Origin: Nostoc sp. CHAB 5836
GTDB taxonomy: Bacteria > Cyanobacteriota > Cyanobacteriia > Cyanobacteriales > Nostocaceae
Direction: 5' to 3'
NCBI RefSeq assembly: GCF_020829445.1
Contig: NZ_JAIVFV010000069.1
Coordinates: 1 to 33,248 of the forward strand
DNA length: 33,248 nt
Shown here: positions 8,964 to 16,672 of the stretch, piece after piece
Layout of the letters: each line of letters starts with the position of its first letter
How positions within the stretch are numbered: the first letter of the stretch is position 1
Program-made: the position numbers and the translations under genes
Notes under the pieces: model-generated
Told to the model about the DNA's origin: nothing
Seen by the model: the letters and a program-made list of their open reading frames with translations, nothing else
The model's database searches: none

Positions 8964-10463
8964 ATGACAAAATCTAAAGCATTTGTCCAACCACTGGATC
9001 GGATAGCGATCGCACTAATGCTACTGCTAAGTGTGCTGATTGGGTTAATTATATTACAAGGTGATGTCGTAACATCTCGTATCCGGGAATTTACTTGGCA
9101 AAATCAACAAATTGGGGCAGAAGATAACTCCTTCACCCTTACCTTCAGCCGCCCAATGGAAATAAAAAGCGTCGAGGATAACTTAAAAATCGAGCCACCT
9201 CTAGCAGGTAAATTCAGTTGGGTAGGGCGGCGGATGGTTTATACACTCATGACACCAGCACCCTATGGCACCAATTATCAACTCAAATTGCAGGGAGCCA
9301 AAGATCAGTTTGCCCAACAAGAAGGTAGAAATCGGCTGATACAGCCTTTTGTTGGTAGCTTCCGTACACGCGATCGCGTCATCCTTTACATCGGAACTGA
9401 TCAAGAAGAACAGGGACGGTTAGTTCTTTACAACTTGACCGAAGAGCAAAAAAGGGTACTTACCCCCAAAGACTTGATAGTAATGGATTTTGAGTCATTT
9501 CCAGATGGGGAGAAAATTTTATTTTCTGCTCGCGCCGCAAACAACCAAGAGTTACTTTCCGCCCAACTGTACACAGTGACAACAGGCGTTTCTGGTAAAT
9601 CTGGACAAGAAGTAGAACCAGCAGGTAGAGTTGACCTGATTTTAGATAGTAAAGATTATCAAAACCTTAAATTTGACTTATCACCTGATGGGCAAACTAT
9701 TGTCATCCAGCGCGGAAACAAAACTAATCCCGGCGACTTTGGACTATGGTTTATGCCAGCAATCAGTGACGGTTCAGCAGAAAAACCTACCCCGAAACGC
9801 CTAAAAAGTCAACCAGGGGGAGACTTTATGGTAACACCAGATAGTAAAGCCGTTGCAGTTGCCCAAGGACAGGGAGCAGCCATCCTACCACTGCAAGGTG
9901 ATGCCACTAAACCTCTAGATTTTCTGCCGCAGTTTGGTTTGGTACAGGCTTTCTCCAAAGATGGCTCTCAAGCAGCGATGGTAAAGTTTAATACAGATTA
10001 CACTCGAGATCTGTTTTTGGTGACAAACCAAGGTGTACAGAAACAACTATTGAAAACGACAGGCTCAATTCTCAGCTGCCAATTTGACATCGCCTCACCC
10101 ACCCTCTACTGCTTGCTGACACAGCTAGTATCCAAGAAACAATACATAGAACAGCCTTATGTAGTAGCAATTGATCTGAAAACTGGGCAACAAAAACCAT
10201 TACTAGTATTGCCTCCCGCTCAACGAAATGTGCAAATGAGTTTATCTGCCGATGGTTTAGGCTTGTTATTTGACCAAGTAGTACCGCAGACAAACACGAC
10301 AGCATCATTACCCACAAACACTTTGAAAACAGATGATGGAGATGCGATCGCTACTAGTAGCCTGTGGTTAATGCCTCTGTTGCCCATCGCTGATGCTGCA
10401 ACTGTTGAAATTAGACCAGAAAAACTCCCCTTAGCCGGATTTAGACCCCGGTGGCTACCATAA
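8964..10463 (+). CDS. Membrane-anchored Ig-like plus beta-propeller protein
   Basis: A 499-residue protein: an N-terminal membrane helix (about 13-32, IAIALMLLLSVLIGLIILQG), then a bacterial Ig-like domain of the SbsA/Big_5 type (about 45-135, FTLTFSRPMEIKSVEDNLKI to VGSFRTRD), then a TolB/WD-like propeller of loosely repeated strands (about 140-475) with recurring SPDGQ, TPDSK, SKDGS and SADGLG turns. No catalytic residues are visible. The likely location is the periplasmic side of the inner membrane. It is the third gene of the co-directional set with the permease pair, separated by 216 bp of repeats, so a shared function is possible but not shown. The start ATG lies within a heptamer repeat. 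Confidence 0.75.
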   Translation: MTKSKAFVQPLDRIAIALMLLLSVLIGLIILQGDVVTSRIREFTWQNQQIGAEDNSFTLTFSRPMEIKSVEDNLKIEPPLAGKFSWVGRRMVYTLMTPAPYGTNYQLKLQGAKDQFAQQEGRNRLIQPFVGSFRTRDRVILYIGTDQEEQGRLVLYNLTEEQKRVLTPKDLIVMDFESFPDGEKILFSARAANNQELLSAQLYTVTTGVSGKSGQEVEPAGRVDLILDSKDYQNLKFDLSPDGQTIVIQRGNKTNPGDFGLWFMPAISDGSAEKPTPKRLKSQPGGDFMVTPDSKAVAVAQGQGAAILPLQGDATKPLDFLPQFGLVQAFSKDGSQAAMVKFNTDYTRDLFLVTNQGVQKQLLKTTGSILSCQFDIASPTLYCLLTQLVSKKQYIEQPYVVAIDLKTGQQKPLLVLPPAQRNVQMSLSADGLGLLFDQVVPQTNTTASLPTNTLKTDDGDAIATSSLWLMPLLPIADAATVEIRPEKLPLAGFRPRWLP

Positions 10464-11549
10464 TTTGTAATTCGTAATTCGTAATCTGTAGTGATACCAA
10501 TACCGCGTAGATTTTGAATCGATCCCCCCCAACCCCCCGATAAATTGGCTTGCTCAGAATGGCTTATTTTTCCCCCTTAAAAAGGGGGACTAAGGGGGAT
10601 CTCCAATTGATGTTGCACCAAAACCTACGCAGTATTGCAATACGCTTGGGTTAAGGCTAAAAACTAAAACTGGCGTAGGTTGGGTTGAGGAACGAAACCC
10701 AACATTATCAAAGCTTTGTTGGCTTTTGCTCTCACTCAACCCAACCTACTATTCTTTTTAACTGAACCCTATTGGGTTATAAGCCAATACACTAGGACTT
10801 ACGCATCATACATATGTACTATACCAAACTTGGGCTTTTGAGCCATGTCTAACACCCAAAACAGTAAATATGCGATCAAATCAGAGTTGCAGTCAGCACC
10901 TGAAATGTACATTTTGTCTGACGCATATTATGGTCGATTTGTACAGTGCGTAAGTTCTATACACTTGGGTTAAGCATTTCTTTCTTCTCTTTCTTTGCGT
11001 CCTTGGCGTCCTTCTCCCAAGGGGAGACGCTACGCGATGGCGGTTCGTTAAAAAAATTGACTTTGGCAAAGAGTTTTAGCCTTAACTGAACTGTATTGGG
11101 TTATAAGCCCCCCTTTTTAAGGGGGGTTGGGGGGATCTCCTGGGCAAAATATCACTAACCGAACCATATTGGCTCATAACCCTCTTTTACCCCCTTTTTA
11201 ACGGGGTCGCCGCAGGCGGGGGGATCTTAACCGAACCGTATTCGGAGAAGATTCAGAGACAGACCAACTAAATTTATTTATCAAAAAAAATAAAAAAGCG
11301 ATAATTCCAATTAATTTATGTGGAGAAAAATAGCTATAAATGTTGAAAATCTTATGCTGCAAGCAAGGGAGAATTTATCTTTTAATGTGTTCATAAATCA
11401 AGTTATTTTTTGCTTTAAAAAAAGAATATTATGATGGATTATATTGTAAAGAATAGTAACTGAGTAGTATGTTAAAAAGTGAATTATAATACAGTAATAA
11501 TGAAGGCAAGAAAAACTTGCCGCAAGCTAACTACCAAAGGAAAAAAGCA
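10464..11549. other. Long intergenic region packed with dispersed repeats
   Basis: No gene is supported. From left to right: short AATTCGTAATT units; the CCCCCAACCCCCCGATAAATTGG family with a CCCCCTTAAAAAGGGGG hairpin (about 10,527-10,602); an inverted-repeat element (10,675-10,749); a dispersed element related to the one at about 2075-2205 (about 10,960-11,110); and two more runs of the CCCCCTTTTTAA / GGGGGATCT family (about 11,107-11,225). The last 250 bases are AT-rich and repeat-free and should hold the promoter of the crystallin gene; TATATTGTAAAGAATA near 11,440 is AT-rich but not a clear consensus. Confidence 0.55.
10675..10749. repeat. Short element with perfect 15-bp terminal inverted repeats
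   Basis: GTAGGTTGGGTTGAG at 10,675-10,689 and its exact complement CTCAACCCAACCTAC at 10,735-10,749, 75 bp in total. An inner GAAACCCAACA / TGTTGGC... pair is also present. It is a MITE-like dispersed palindrome. Confidence 0.75.
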
Positions 11550-11897
11550 ATGACCAACAACCAATTTCAAAGCCTCGACTCAATTAATTGTGTAGAAGAT
11601 ATTTCCCCGGAAGACGCCGCTGCTTATTCTGGTGGAGCAATAAATTTATATAATGGAGCCAACCAGACAGGGACAGCTAGTACCTTTACGGGATCTATTG
11701 CAAATCTCGCCGACTTCGGTATCGACAATACAACCTCATCAATCAGCATTACAGATAATCAGACATGGATATTATACAAAAATGCCAATTTCTCAGGTGC
11801 TAGCCAAAGTTTCAGTGCGACAAACAATTCTACACTATTGAATAATATAGTTGGAGGATTCAATAACAGCTTTTCCTCTATACAACTGGTACCTTAA
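11550..11897 (+). CDS. Beta/gamma-crystallin domain protein with double-glycine-type leader
   Basis: A 115-residue protein. Residues 1-29 form a leader ending PEDAAAYSGG, like double-glycine leaders cut by C39-peptidase ABC exporters. Residues 30-115 form two Greek-key motifs (LYNGANQTG and ILYKNANFSG starts), each with the calcium-binding signature (N/D)(N/D)xx(S/T)S: DNTTSS at 59-64 and NNSFSS at 105-110. This predicts a small Ca-binding, exported beta/gamma-crystallin. The frame opens at TTG 11,517, but ATG 11,550 has AAAGGA about eight bases upstream. No exporter or peptidase gene is adjacent. The fold call is strong; the export route is inferred from the leader only. Confidence 0.8.
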   Translation: MTNNQFQSLDSINCVEDISPEDAAAYSGGAINLYNGANQTGTASTFTGSIANLADFGIDNTTSSISITDNQTWILYKNANFSGASQSFSATNNSTLLNNIVGGFNNSFSSIQLVP

Positions 11898-12290
11898 TAA
11901 CAGCTTTTCCAGTCGTATAGTGACTTCCGTTTTGAGAGGATGTTTGTAAACTCTACTGTTGTATAGAGATCCCCTCCCTTAAAAAGCACGGGTGTTTCAT
12001 TCGATCAGGTAGGGATTTTGTCAATATCATTAGCGATGATTTTTGGGACAGAAGTGATCGAAAACCTAAATTTCGACCCAGGTAATTCAAATTTTCCTCA
12101 GGGAAATCAGAGCTATGCCTAAGCTGGGCTACGCCTAGGCTAAAATTAATTCTTGACATTATGAGCCTTTGATAGAATGAAACAACCATGCCCTTGAAAA
12201 GAGGCGAAAATGAATCAAAATCCTGCTTTTTAACGAGGATATATAAGCCTTTGATACATCACAAACAACTTTTCAAACATCCTCAAACAC

Positions 12291-12332
12291 CTATGTTTTA
12301 GGGATGAGCTTTTGCTCATCCCTAAAACATAG
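12291..12332. repeat. Perfect 19-bp stem hairpin with TTTT loop
   Basis: CTATGTTTTAGGGATGAGC, loop TTTT, then the exact reverse complement. It lies about 390 bases downstream of the crystallin gene, too far to be an obvious terminator, and no T-run follows. It is either a mobile palindrome or a structured transcript. Confidence 0.8.
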
Positions 12333-12555
12333 TTGAAGGACATTCTCTGCTACAAAATCTACAGAGGGCGAGGTTTACTTTGCCCTCTTACGCACAAATA
12401 AGTTCAAAAATAAAATCGGATTGCCATATCTGAAAAAGTGAATTGTGAGATAGTAACCAATACTGGTAGGTTTCGGTACATACTCATTTCAGATCCCCCT
12501 TAGTCCCCCGATAAATTGGGGAAAATAAGGCATTTTTAGCTCCCATTTTTAAGAG

Positions 12556-12715
12556 CTGACTTTTCACGTTATGCGGAAAAGTCCACGAAAAACCTAACCC
12601 CCTTCCCTACGTTCGCGTAGCGGCACGAAGTGCGGGAAGGGGGAAAATTCAAAGTCTCTCTCCTTTTAGGAGAGAGAAATAGAAGAGAGGTTTTCCAGAT
12701 ACGGTGAAAAGTCAG
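12556..12715. repeat. Nested MITE-like elements (CAAACCTAAC family, copy 2, inside another repeat)
   Basis: Outer arms CTGACTTTTCAC (12,556-12,567) and GTGAAAAGTCAG (12,704-12,715) are exact inverted repeats. Between them lies an AAAACCTAACCCCC...GAGAGGTTTT element related to 8773-8865. Its first hairpin in turn carries an extra TACGTTCGCGTAGCGGCACG palindrome, giving three levels of nesting. Confidence 0.75.
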
Positions 12716-12791
12716 TTTTTAAGAGGATTTTTAGGAGAGAGATTCTCCCTTATTTTAGTGCGACGAGGATTTCGCAACTTTGGAAATTATT

Positions 12792-13838
12792 TTAGTGCGA
12801 CGAGGATTTAGCAACTTTGGAAATAGCATCAAGTGCAAAATCGAGATCAGCCCGCGAAACATCTAAATGAGTGACAGCCCGAATAGAATGACCAACGGCT
12901 CCCATTTTCACACCATGCTGCTGTAACAGAGTGAGAAACATGGGGTTGTCGAGTCCTAGTCTTGAAACATCAAAGAAAACAATGTTTGTCTCAGGTTTTG
13001 GATCTCGAACTGCAATTCCTTCGATTTCACTTAGTCTTTGAGCCAGATAAGTTGCGTTGTCGTGGTCTTCTTGTAAACGTTCAACATGATGGTCAAGTGC
13101 ATAGAGACAACCTGCTGCGACAATGCCAGCTTGACGCATTGCGCCACCAAAAATGTGTTTATATCGACGTGCTTGGGCGATGAACTCCCGTGTACCCGCA
13201 AGAACAGCACCGATTGGTGCGCCCAGTCCTTTAGTAAAGTCAATCCAGACAGAATCAACACAAGCAGCAAAATCCTTGGCTGAAGTTTGAGATGCAACAA
13301 CTGCATTTAAAAGTCGTGCCCCGTCCATGTGGGTAGCTAAACCTTTTTGACGGGAGAACTCGCAAACCTCACGTAGTTCATTCAGCCGCCAAACCGAACC
13401 CCCTCCAAAATTGTGGGTTTGTTCAACACACAATAAGCGGGGAATTGGAGAGTAAAGGTAAGGAGCAGTGGCGACTCTTGCAAGTGATTGAGCCAGAGCA
13501 TCGACTGTAAAAATTCCTCGATCGCTTGCAATCGGTTCCATCAGTACACCAGAAGTCATCGCTGCACCCCCCGATTCAGCTCGAATAATGTGTGCCATCT
13601 GTTCTACTAGCACCACATCAGCAGGGCGAGTATGGGTCTTGATTGCCACAAAGTTGCAAATGGTTCCACAGGCAAAGAAAAGAGCGGCTTCTTTGCCTAG
13701 TAAATCTGCAACCCTTTCTAGTAATTGGTTAACAGTTGGATCTTCTCCTTTTTGCTCATCTCCAACTTCAGCAGTGGCGATCGCCTGTCGCATCGCCTGT
13801 GTCGGCTTTGTTTCAGTATCGCTTGTTAGCAAAATCAT
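12792..13838 (-). CDS. ltaE: L-threonine aldolase (beta-eliminating lyase family)
   Basis: A PLP enzyme of fold type I that cleaves L-threonine or L-allo-threonine to glycine and acetaldehyde. Signatures: TSDTETKPTQAMRQA at the N-terminus (SDTVTKPT in most homologues), GDEQKGEDPTVNQLE-like segment, HMDGARLLNA (the D and R that bind PLP), and DFTKGLGAPIGAVLAG with the PLP lysine at residue 203 from the chosen start. The 348-residue length is normal. ATG 13,838 is preferred over GTG 13,844 because AGGAG (13,844-13,848) is correctly spaced. It is followed upstream by the cupin gene on the same strand with a 155-bp gap. Stereospecificity cannot be read from sequence. Confidence 0.93.
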   Translation of the reverse strand: MILLTSDTETKPTQAMRQAIATAEVGDEQKGEDPTVNQLLERVADLLGKEAALFFACGTICNFVAIKTHTRPADVVLVEQMAHIIRAESGGAAMTSGVLMEPIASDRGIFTVDALAQSLARVATAPYLYSPIPRLLCVEQTHNFGGGSVWRLNELREVCEFSRQKGLATHMDGARLLNAVVASQTSAKDFAACVDSVWIDFTKGLGAPIGAVLAGTREFIAQARRYKHIFGGAMRQAGIVAAGCLYALDHHVERLQEDHDNATYLAQRLSEIEGIAVRDPKPETNIVFFDVSRLGLDNPMFLTLLQQHGVKMGAVGHSIRAVTHLDVSRADLDFALDAISKVAKSSSH

Positions 13839-13993
13839 CAGCACTCCTAAAGCAGGTATATAGTGGTTTAATGCTCATTTAGTCAAGTTTGCTTCATCAT
13901 AAAAGTTGTTTTCGACTGATGTGAAAACTGCTATCAATAACTCAAGATTGCCTTTACAATACTCGAATGAAAAGGCAAGCTTGATGAGCGTGG

Positions 13994-14779
13994 TTATTTT
14001 GTTCTAATCGCATCCAGAACTTTGGCTGACTGTTCTCCAACAAAAGTATTATTCAGCATCGTATGGGAATCATCAGTTGGGCCTACATCAGAATCTGGAT
14101 GATAAATAATAATTCTTAAGGAATTATCAATCGCACTGAAGCTATGTAACTTGTTTTCTGGAAGACAGAACACCGTTCCCGACTCCATTTTGAACGTTCC
14201 TTCCTCCACCTGACAAGTTCCACTACCCTCAGCGACAAGCCCAATCCGCAATGAGGGATGGGTATGGGGAGTTTGCGATACACCTGGAGGAACGTAGAGG
14301 AAATTCAAGCAGGCTTCTCCACGTCTTAAAGGATTAATCAGAACCGTAGAAGAGCAACCATCAATATAATTTAATCGCCCTAATGGTTCAATAGGCCCCC
14401 CAATTGTGAAAAGTCCAGTGTAGTTGAGTCGCGTTGCCACTAACACTTTTCCTATACCATCTAAAGAAAAGTTCCCTGGAACTGCGCCAAAGCAGTTTTT
14501 TCGCAATAAGAACTCTCCGTTACTGCTGTTGAGGGTAACTTCGCCCTCTGAAACAAATAGAAAGTGCGTGTGCTTTTCACTCTCATTAACTTTGATAGAA
14601 TTGATAACCCAATGAGCAATCGATGGATGGCCCACCATTGTGTAGTCAAGTTTTATCGCCTCTAGGAATTGCTGACAGTAAAACTTTTGGTAGTCCTCCA
14701 TAGGAATACTAAATAGTTCGGACTCAAGAGAAATGTTTTGGGCTTGTTTTTGTAGTGGGGTTTCGGTTACGTGCTGCAT
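13994..14779 (-). CDS. Bicupin-type protein
   Basis: A 261-residue protein with two cupin-like halves. The C-terminal cupin is well formed: PHTHPSLRIGLVAEGSGTC with H172, H174 and E184, then GTVFCLPENKLHSF with H212, the usual metal ligands. The N-terminal half (about 55-120, HWVINSIKVNESEKHTHFLF, then EGEVTLNSSNGEFLLRKN) has a degenerate cupin pattern. This predicts a metal-binding barrel that could be a dioxygenase, isomerase or sensor; no substrate can be named. It lies upstream of ltaE on the same strand, so co-expression is possible, but the 155-bp gap argues for separate promoters. No ribosome site precedes ATG 14,779. Confidence 0.7.
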   Translation of the reverse strand: MQHVTETPLQKQAQNISLESELFSIPMEDYQKFYCQQFLEAIKLDYTMVGHPSIAHWVINSIKVNESEKHTHFLFVSEGEVTLNSSNGEFLLRKNCFGAVPGNFSLDGIGKVLVATRLNYTGLFTIGGPIEPLGRLNYIDGCSSTVLINPLRRGEACLNFLYVPPGVSQTPHTHPSLRIGLVAEGSGTCQVEEGTFKMESGTVFCLPENKLHSFSAIDNSLRIIIYHPDSDVGPTDDSHTMLNNTFVGEQSAKVLDAIRTK

Positions 14780-14858
14780 AATCTATTTGTATTATTTGTG
14801 TTTAATTACTTAATTGCTGGGAAAAAATTGATTTATTGCTTAGGGACTTCTGACAAAT

Positions 14859-14940
14859 AAATTACTACTACTTGTGGGGTGGACATCTTGTCCGCCCTTG
14901 GCTACGGGCGCTCGTGTCGCCCACCCCACAAGAAGTAATT
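14859..14940. repeat. Palindromic dispersed element
   Basis: Arms CTTGTGGGGTGG (14,871-14,882) and CCACCCCACAAG (14,921-14,932) are exact inverted repeats, extended outward by AATTACT...AGTAATT. The interior has GGGCG/CGCCC complementarity. A 64-codon open frame through it is an artefact of the repeat. Confidence 0.75.
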
Positions 14941-16255
14941 GAGTATTTTTTTATTTGGAAGTCTTTTATAACAAGCATTTACAATCGGAACAGATATACT
15001 AATCCGTTAAGAGTTTTCACCCTGAAACATAGAGACTCATCTGTAAATAACAGTCTGATTTCTTGATCTCAAAAACGGTCAAAATTTTCTGCAACCATCC
15101 GTAATTGGGCATTTCTTGCTTTACATTTGCGCTCATCGCAAGTACGTCGGTCATCTTTAGCACCCCTATTTTAAATTTTGATTTCTTGGAAAAGCCTAAC
15201 TGCCACAAGGCTTTGTTTCGCGGCGCAATCACATTCATCGCCAGTAGTTATAGTCTTTATAATTACTTTACTCCTAGTGTAAAACTCGGTTATTCCAATT
15301 ATTCTTTAATAAATTAGTTAAAAATGATATCCGTATTAATTCTTGACTTAGATGATTTTATTGTAAATAAAAGCACTCTGTAGCTAAAATTATTAAGTAG
15401 CTAAGTATACTTTAAACAATTTTTTTGTAGTCATTAAACAAACTTCATGTTTTGAAGACAAGTTAATAGAAAAGCTTATAACTAACTAAGCCTGAAATTG
15501 CTTACTAGTAGTGTATCTACCGAGAAAAAAGCCCGTACTAAGCTGAGATTACTCTTTAAAAAAGTTTTATTAATTCCTTTAAGTAAGCTGTTACTTATTT
15601 AACTGACTTTTCTGCGTGTTTATTCGCATTAGCCAGGGTTGTCTGACAGCTTTAGCCAATTACTTTTATTTGCGTCGCTCTACTTAAATCAAACAATTTA
15701 AACCCTAAAGAGCCAAAGCTACGCTTTGTCTCCCCTCCCGAAGAGCGGGGAGGGGTGTTAGGGACGATGATGGGGTGTTTTTTTCACTGGAGGTCACTTT
15801 AATCGCGATCGCCCAGAATTACAGAATTATCATCGAATAGTAGATACTTATACTGGCATCTATTCTAAGTAACAAATAAGTCAGTATAAAAATGTATTGA
15901 ATAAGACGTTTTTGATTTCTGTCTTAAGACAGATGCGATTACAGGCAAAAAAGTATAAAATAAGGCGGTTTTTTCATATAAAAATACTTCATCAGCTAAT
16001 ACAGTTTAATTTTTTCCCGCCTATGACCCAAGGCGGCCCGAAATCCCCTTCCGCCTCTTCTTGACGGCCAAGAGCATCATAGTGTTATAACGGCATCAGT
16101 CTAGATACAAAATGGGTAACACCAATTGATAATTAATTGCTGGTGCTTGGAGAGAGTTAAACTTAGCTTCTAGAGCAAACCCTGATTAGACACAGTTGAT
16201 AAGCAATGCTAATGCCAGCAGTGCTGAATATTTTTAAGCAGGTGAGTCAAGAGTG
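14941..16255. other. Long intergenic region, mostly AT-rich
   Basis: No convincing gene. About 15,067-15,240 holds open frames on both strands (64-73 codons) without ribosome sites. The stretch 15,300-15,600 is AT-rich and featureless. A dispersed repeat lies at 15,646-15,686, a C/G-rich hairpin CCCCTCCCG-AAGAG-CGGGGAGGGG at about 15,732-15,755, and a loose hairpin CACCAATT...AATTGCTGGTG at about 16,121-16,146. Confidence 0.5.
15646..15686 (+). repeat. Dispersed ~40-bp repeat, copy 3
   Basis: ACAGCTTTAGCCAATTACTT followed by TTATTTGCGTCGCTCTACTTA. It is nearly the same as 6331-6372 and related to 5952-5989. Confidence 0.75.
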
Positions 16256-16423
16256 ATGAATGAAGCTAACACCTCAAACAAGGGGGCTGTGATGGAATCC
16301 CTAAATTCTGCTAACTCGCCATCATCAGAGGAGGCGAGTTGTCCCTTTTACTCAGTTGTGCCAAGTTTACGGGAACTAATTTCTACGATGCACCTTATTT
16401 TACAATTACAGGTAATACTTTAA
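16256..16423 (+). CDS. Possible 55-residue protein
   Basis: An open frame from ATG 16,256 (MNEANTSNKGAVMES... ending ILQLQVIL): a polar, Ser/Asn-rich N-terminal half and a hydrophobic C-terminal half (about 40-55, LISTMHLILQLQVIL). A GTG at 16,253 is also in frame. The stop codon touches the edge of the structured element that starts at about 16,424. No good ribosome site precedes it (AGGTGAG 13 bases upstream). It overlaps a second short frame with a much better ribosome site (16,339-16,440), and at most one of the two is likely to be real. Confidence 0.25.
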   Translation: MNEANTSNKGAVMESLNSANSPSSEEASCPFYSVVPSLRELISTMHLILQLQVIL

Positions 16424-16440
16424 CAATTGTGGGACGTTGA
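16339..16440 (+). CDS. Possible 33-residue protein with strong ribosome site
   Basis: TTG start preceded by AGAGGAGG (16,327-16,334), four bases away. The product begins MSLLLSCAKF and ends DAPYFTITGNTLTIVGR, a beta-strand-like pattern that looks protein-like. The frame is closed by a TAA upstream, so no longer version exists. It ends inside the left arm of the structured element at 16,441. It may be a remnant of a larger gene or a genuine small protein. Confidence 0.3.
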   Translation: MSLLLSCAKFTGTNFYDAPYFTITGNTLTIVGR

Positions 16441-16617
16441 AGAAGAAGGAAGAAGGAAGGAGATAGACCGAAGTTGGATGAACTTGGATGGGGATTCAGA
16501 CCCCACCCAAGTAGGTGCTGCTGAATCTTTGATTCAGCAGGGGACTCAAACCCATGTTCCCTTTGGTCACGAGAAGGAAGAGGAAACAAAACCAACTTCG
16601 GTCTTCCCTCTTCCTTC
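16441..16617. repeat. Structured dispersed element, copy A
   Basis: A long purine-rich left arm (GAAGGAAGAAGGAAGGAG, then GACCGAAGTTGG) pairs with CCAACTTCGGTC, then TTCCCTCTTCCTTC on the right. The core has GGGGATTCAGACCCCACC (16,490-16,507), a hairpin TGCTGAATC-TTT-GATTCAGCA (16,517-16,538), then GGGGACTCAAACCCATGTTC (16,540-16,559). The same core, on the opposite strand, is in the element at 30,901-31,084, with different but equally self-complementary arms. No protein frame is conserved between the copies, so a structured RNA or mobile DNA element is more likely than a gene. Confidence 0.75.
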
Positions 16618-16672
16618 TAACTTCGTTAATTGTTGCACTTTTAGCTTCTATGCAAGCAAATAAACAAGAGCA

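Larger units (their letters stand above)
11898..12791. other. Repeat-rich intergenic region
   Basis: No supported gene. Contents: a GAGGATGTTTGTAAAC block (about 11,936) of the family also at 3951; a long perfect hairpin (12,291-12,332); a C-rich segment CCCCCGATAAATTGGGGAAAA of the dispersed family; a nested inverted-repeat element (12,556-12,715); and a short duplication, TTATTTTAGTGCGACGAGGATTT, present near 12,752 and 12,787. The second copy overlaps the 3' end of the threonine aldolase gene. Confidence 0.55.

Noticed and set aside
11953..12189. Minus-strand 78-codon frame
   Set aside because: No ribosome site, composition unlike a protein, lies in a repeat-rich gap.
14872..15066. 64-codon plus-strand frame
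   Set aside because: Its first half is the translated arms of the palindromic element at 14,859-14,940; not protein-like.
15017..15238. 73-codon minus-strand frame (MNVIAPRNKALWQLGFSKKS...)
   Set aside because: Somewhat protein-like, but its start is in a repeat-like GCGGCGCAATCACATTC segment, there is no ribosome site, and the opposite strand is equally open. Could be a gene remnant.
16427..16663. 78-codon frame across element A
   Set aside because: Codes through the purine-rich arms and hairpins; copy B does not conserve the frame.
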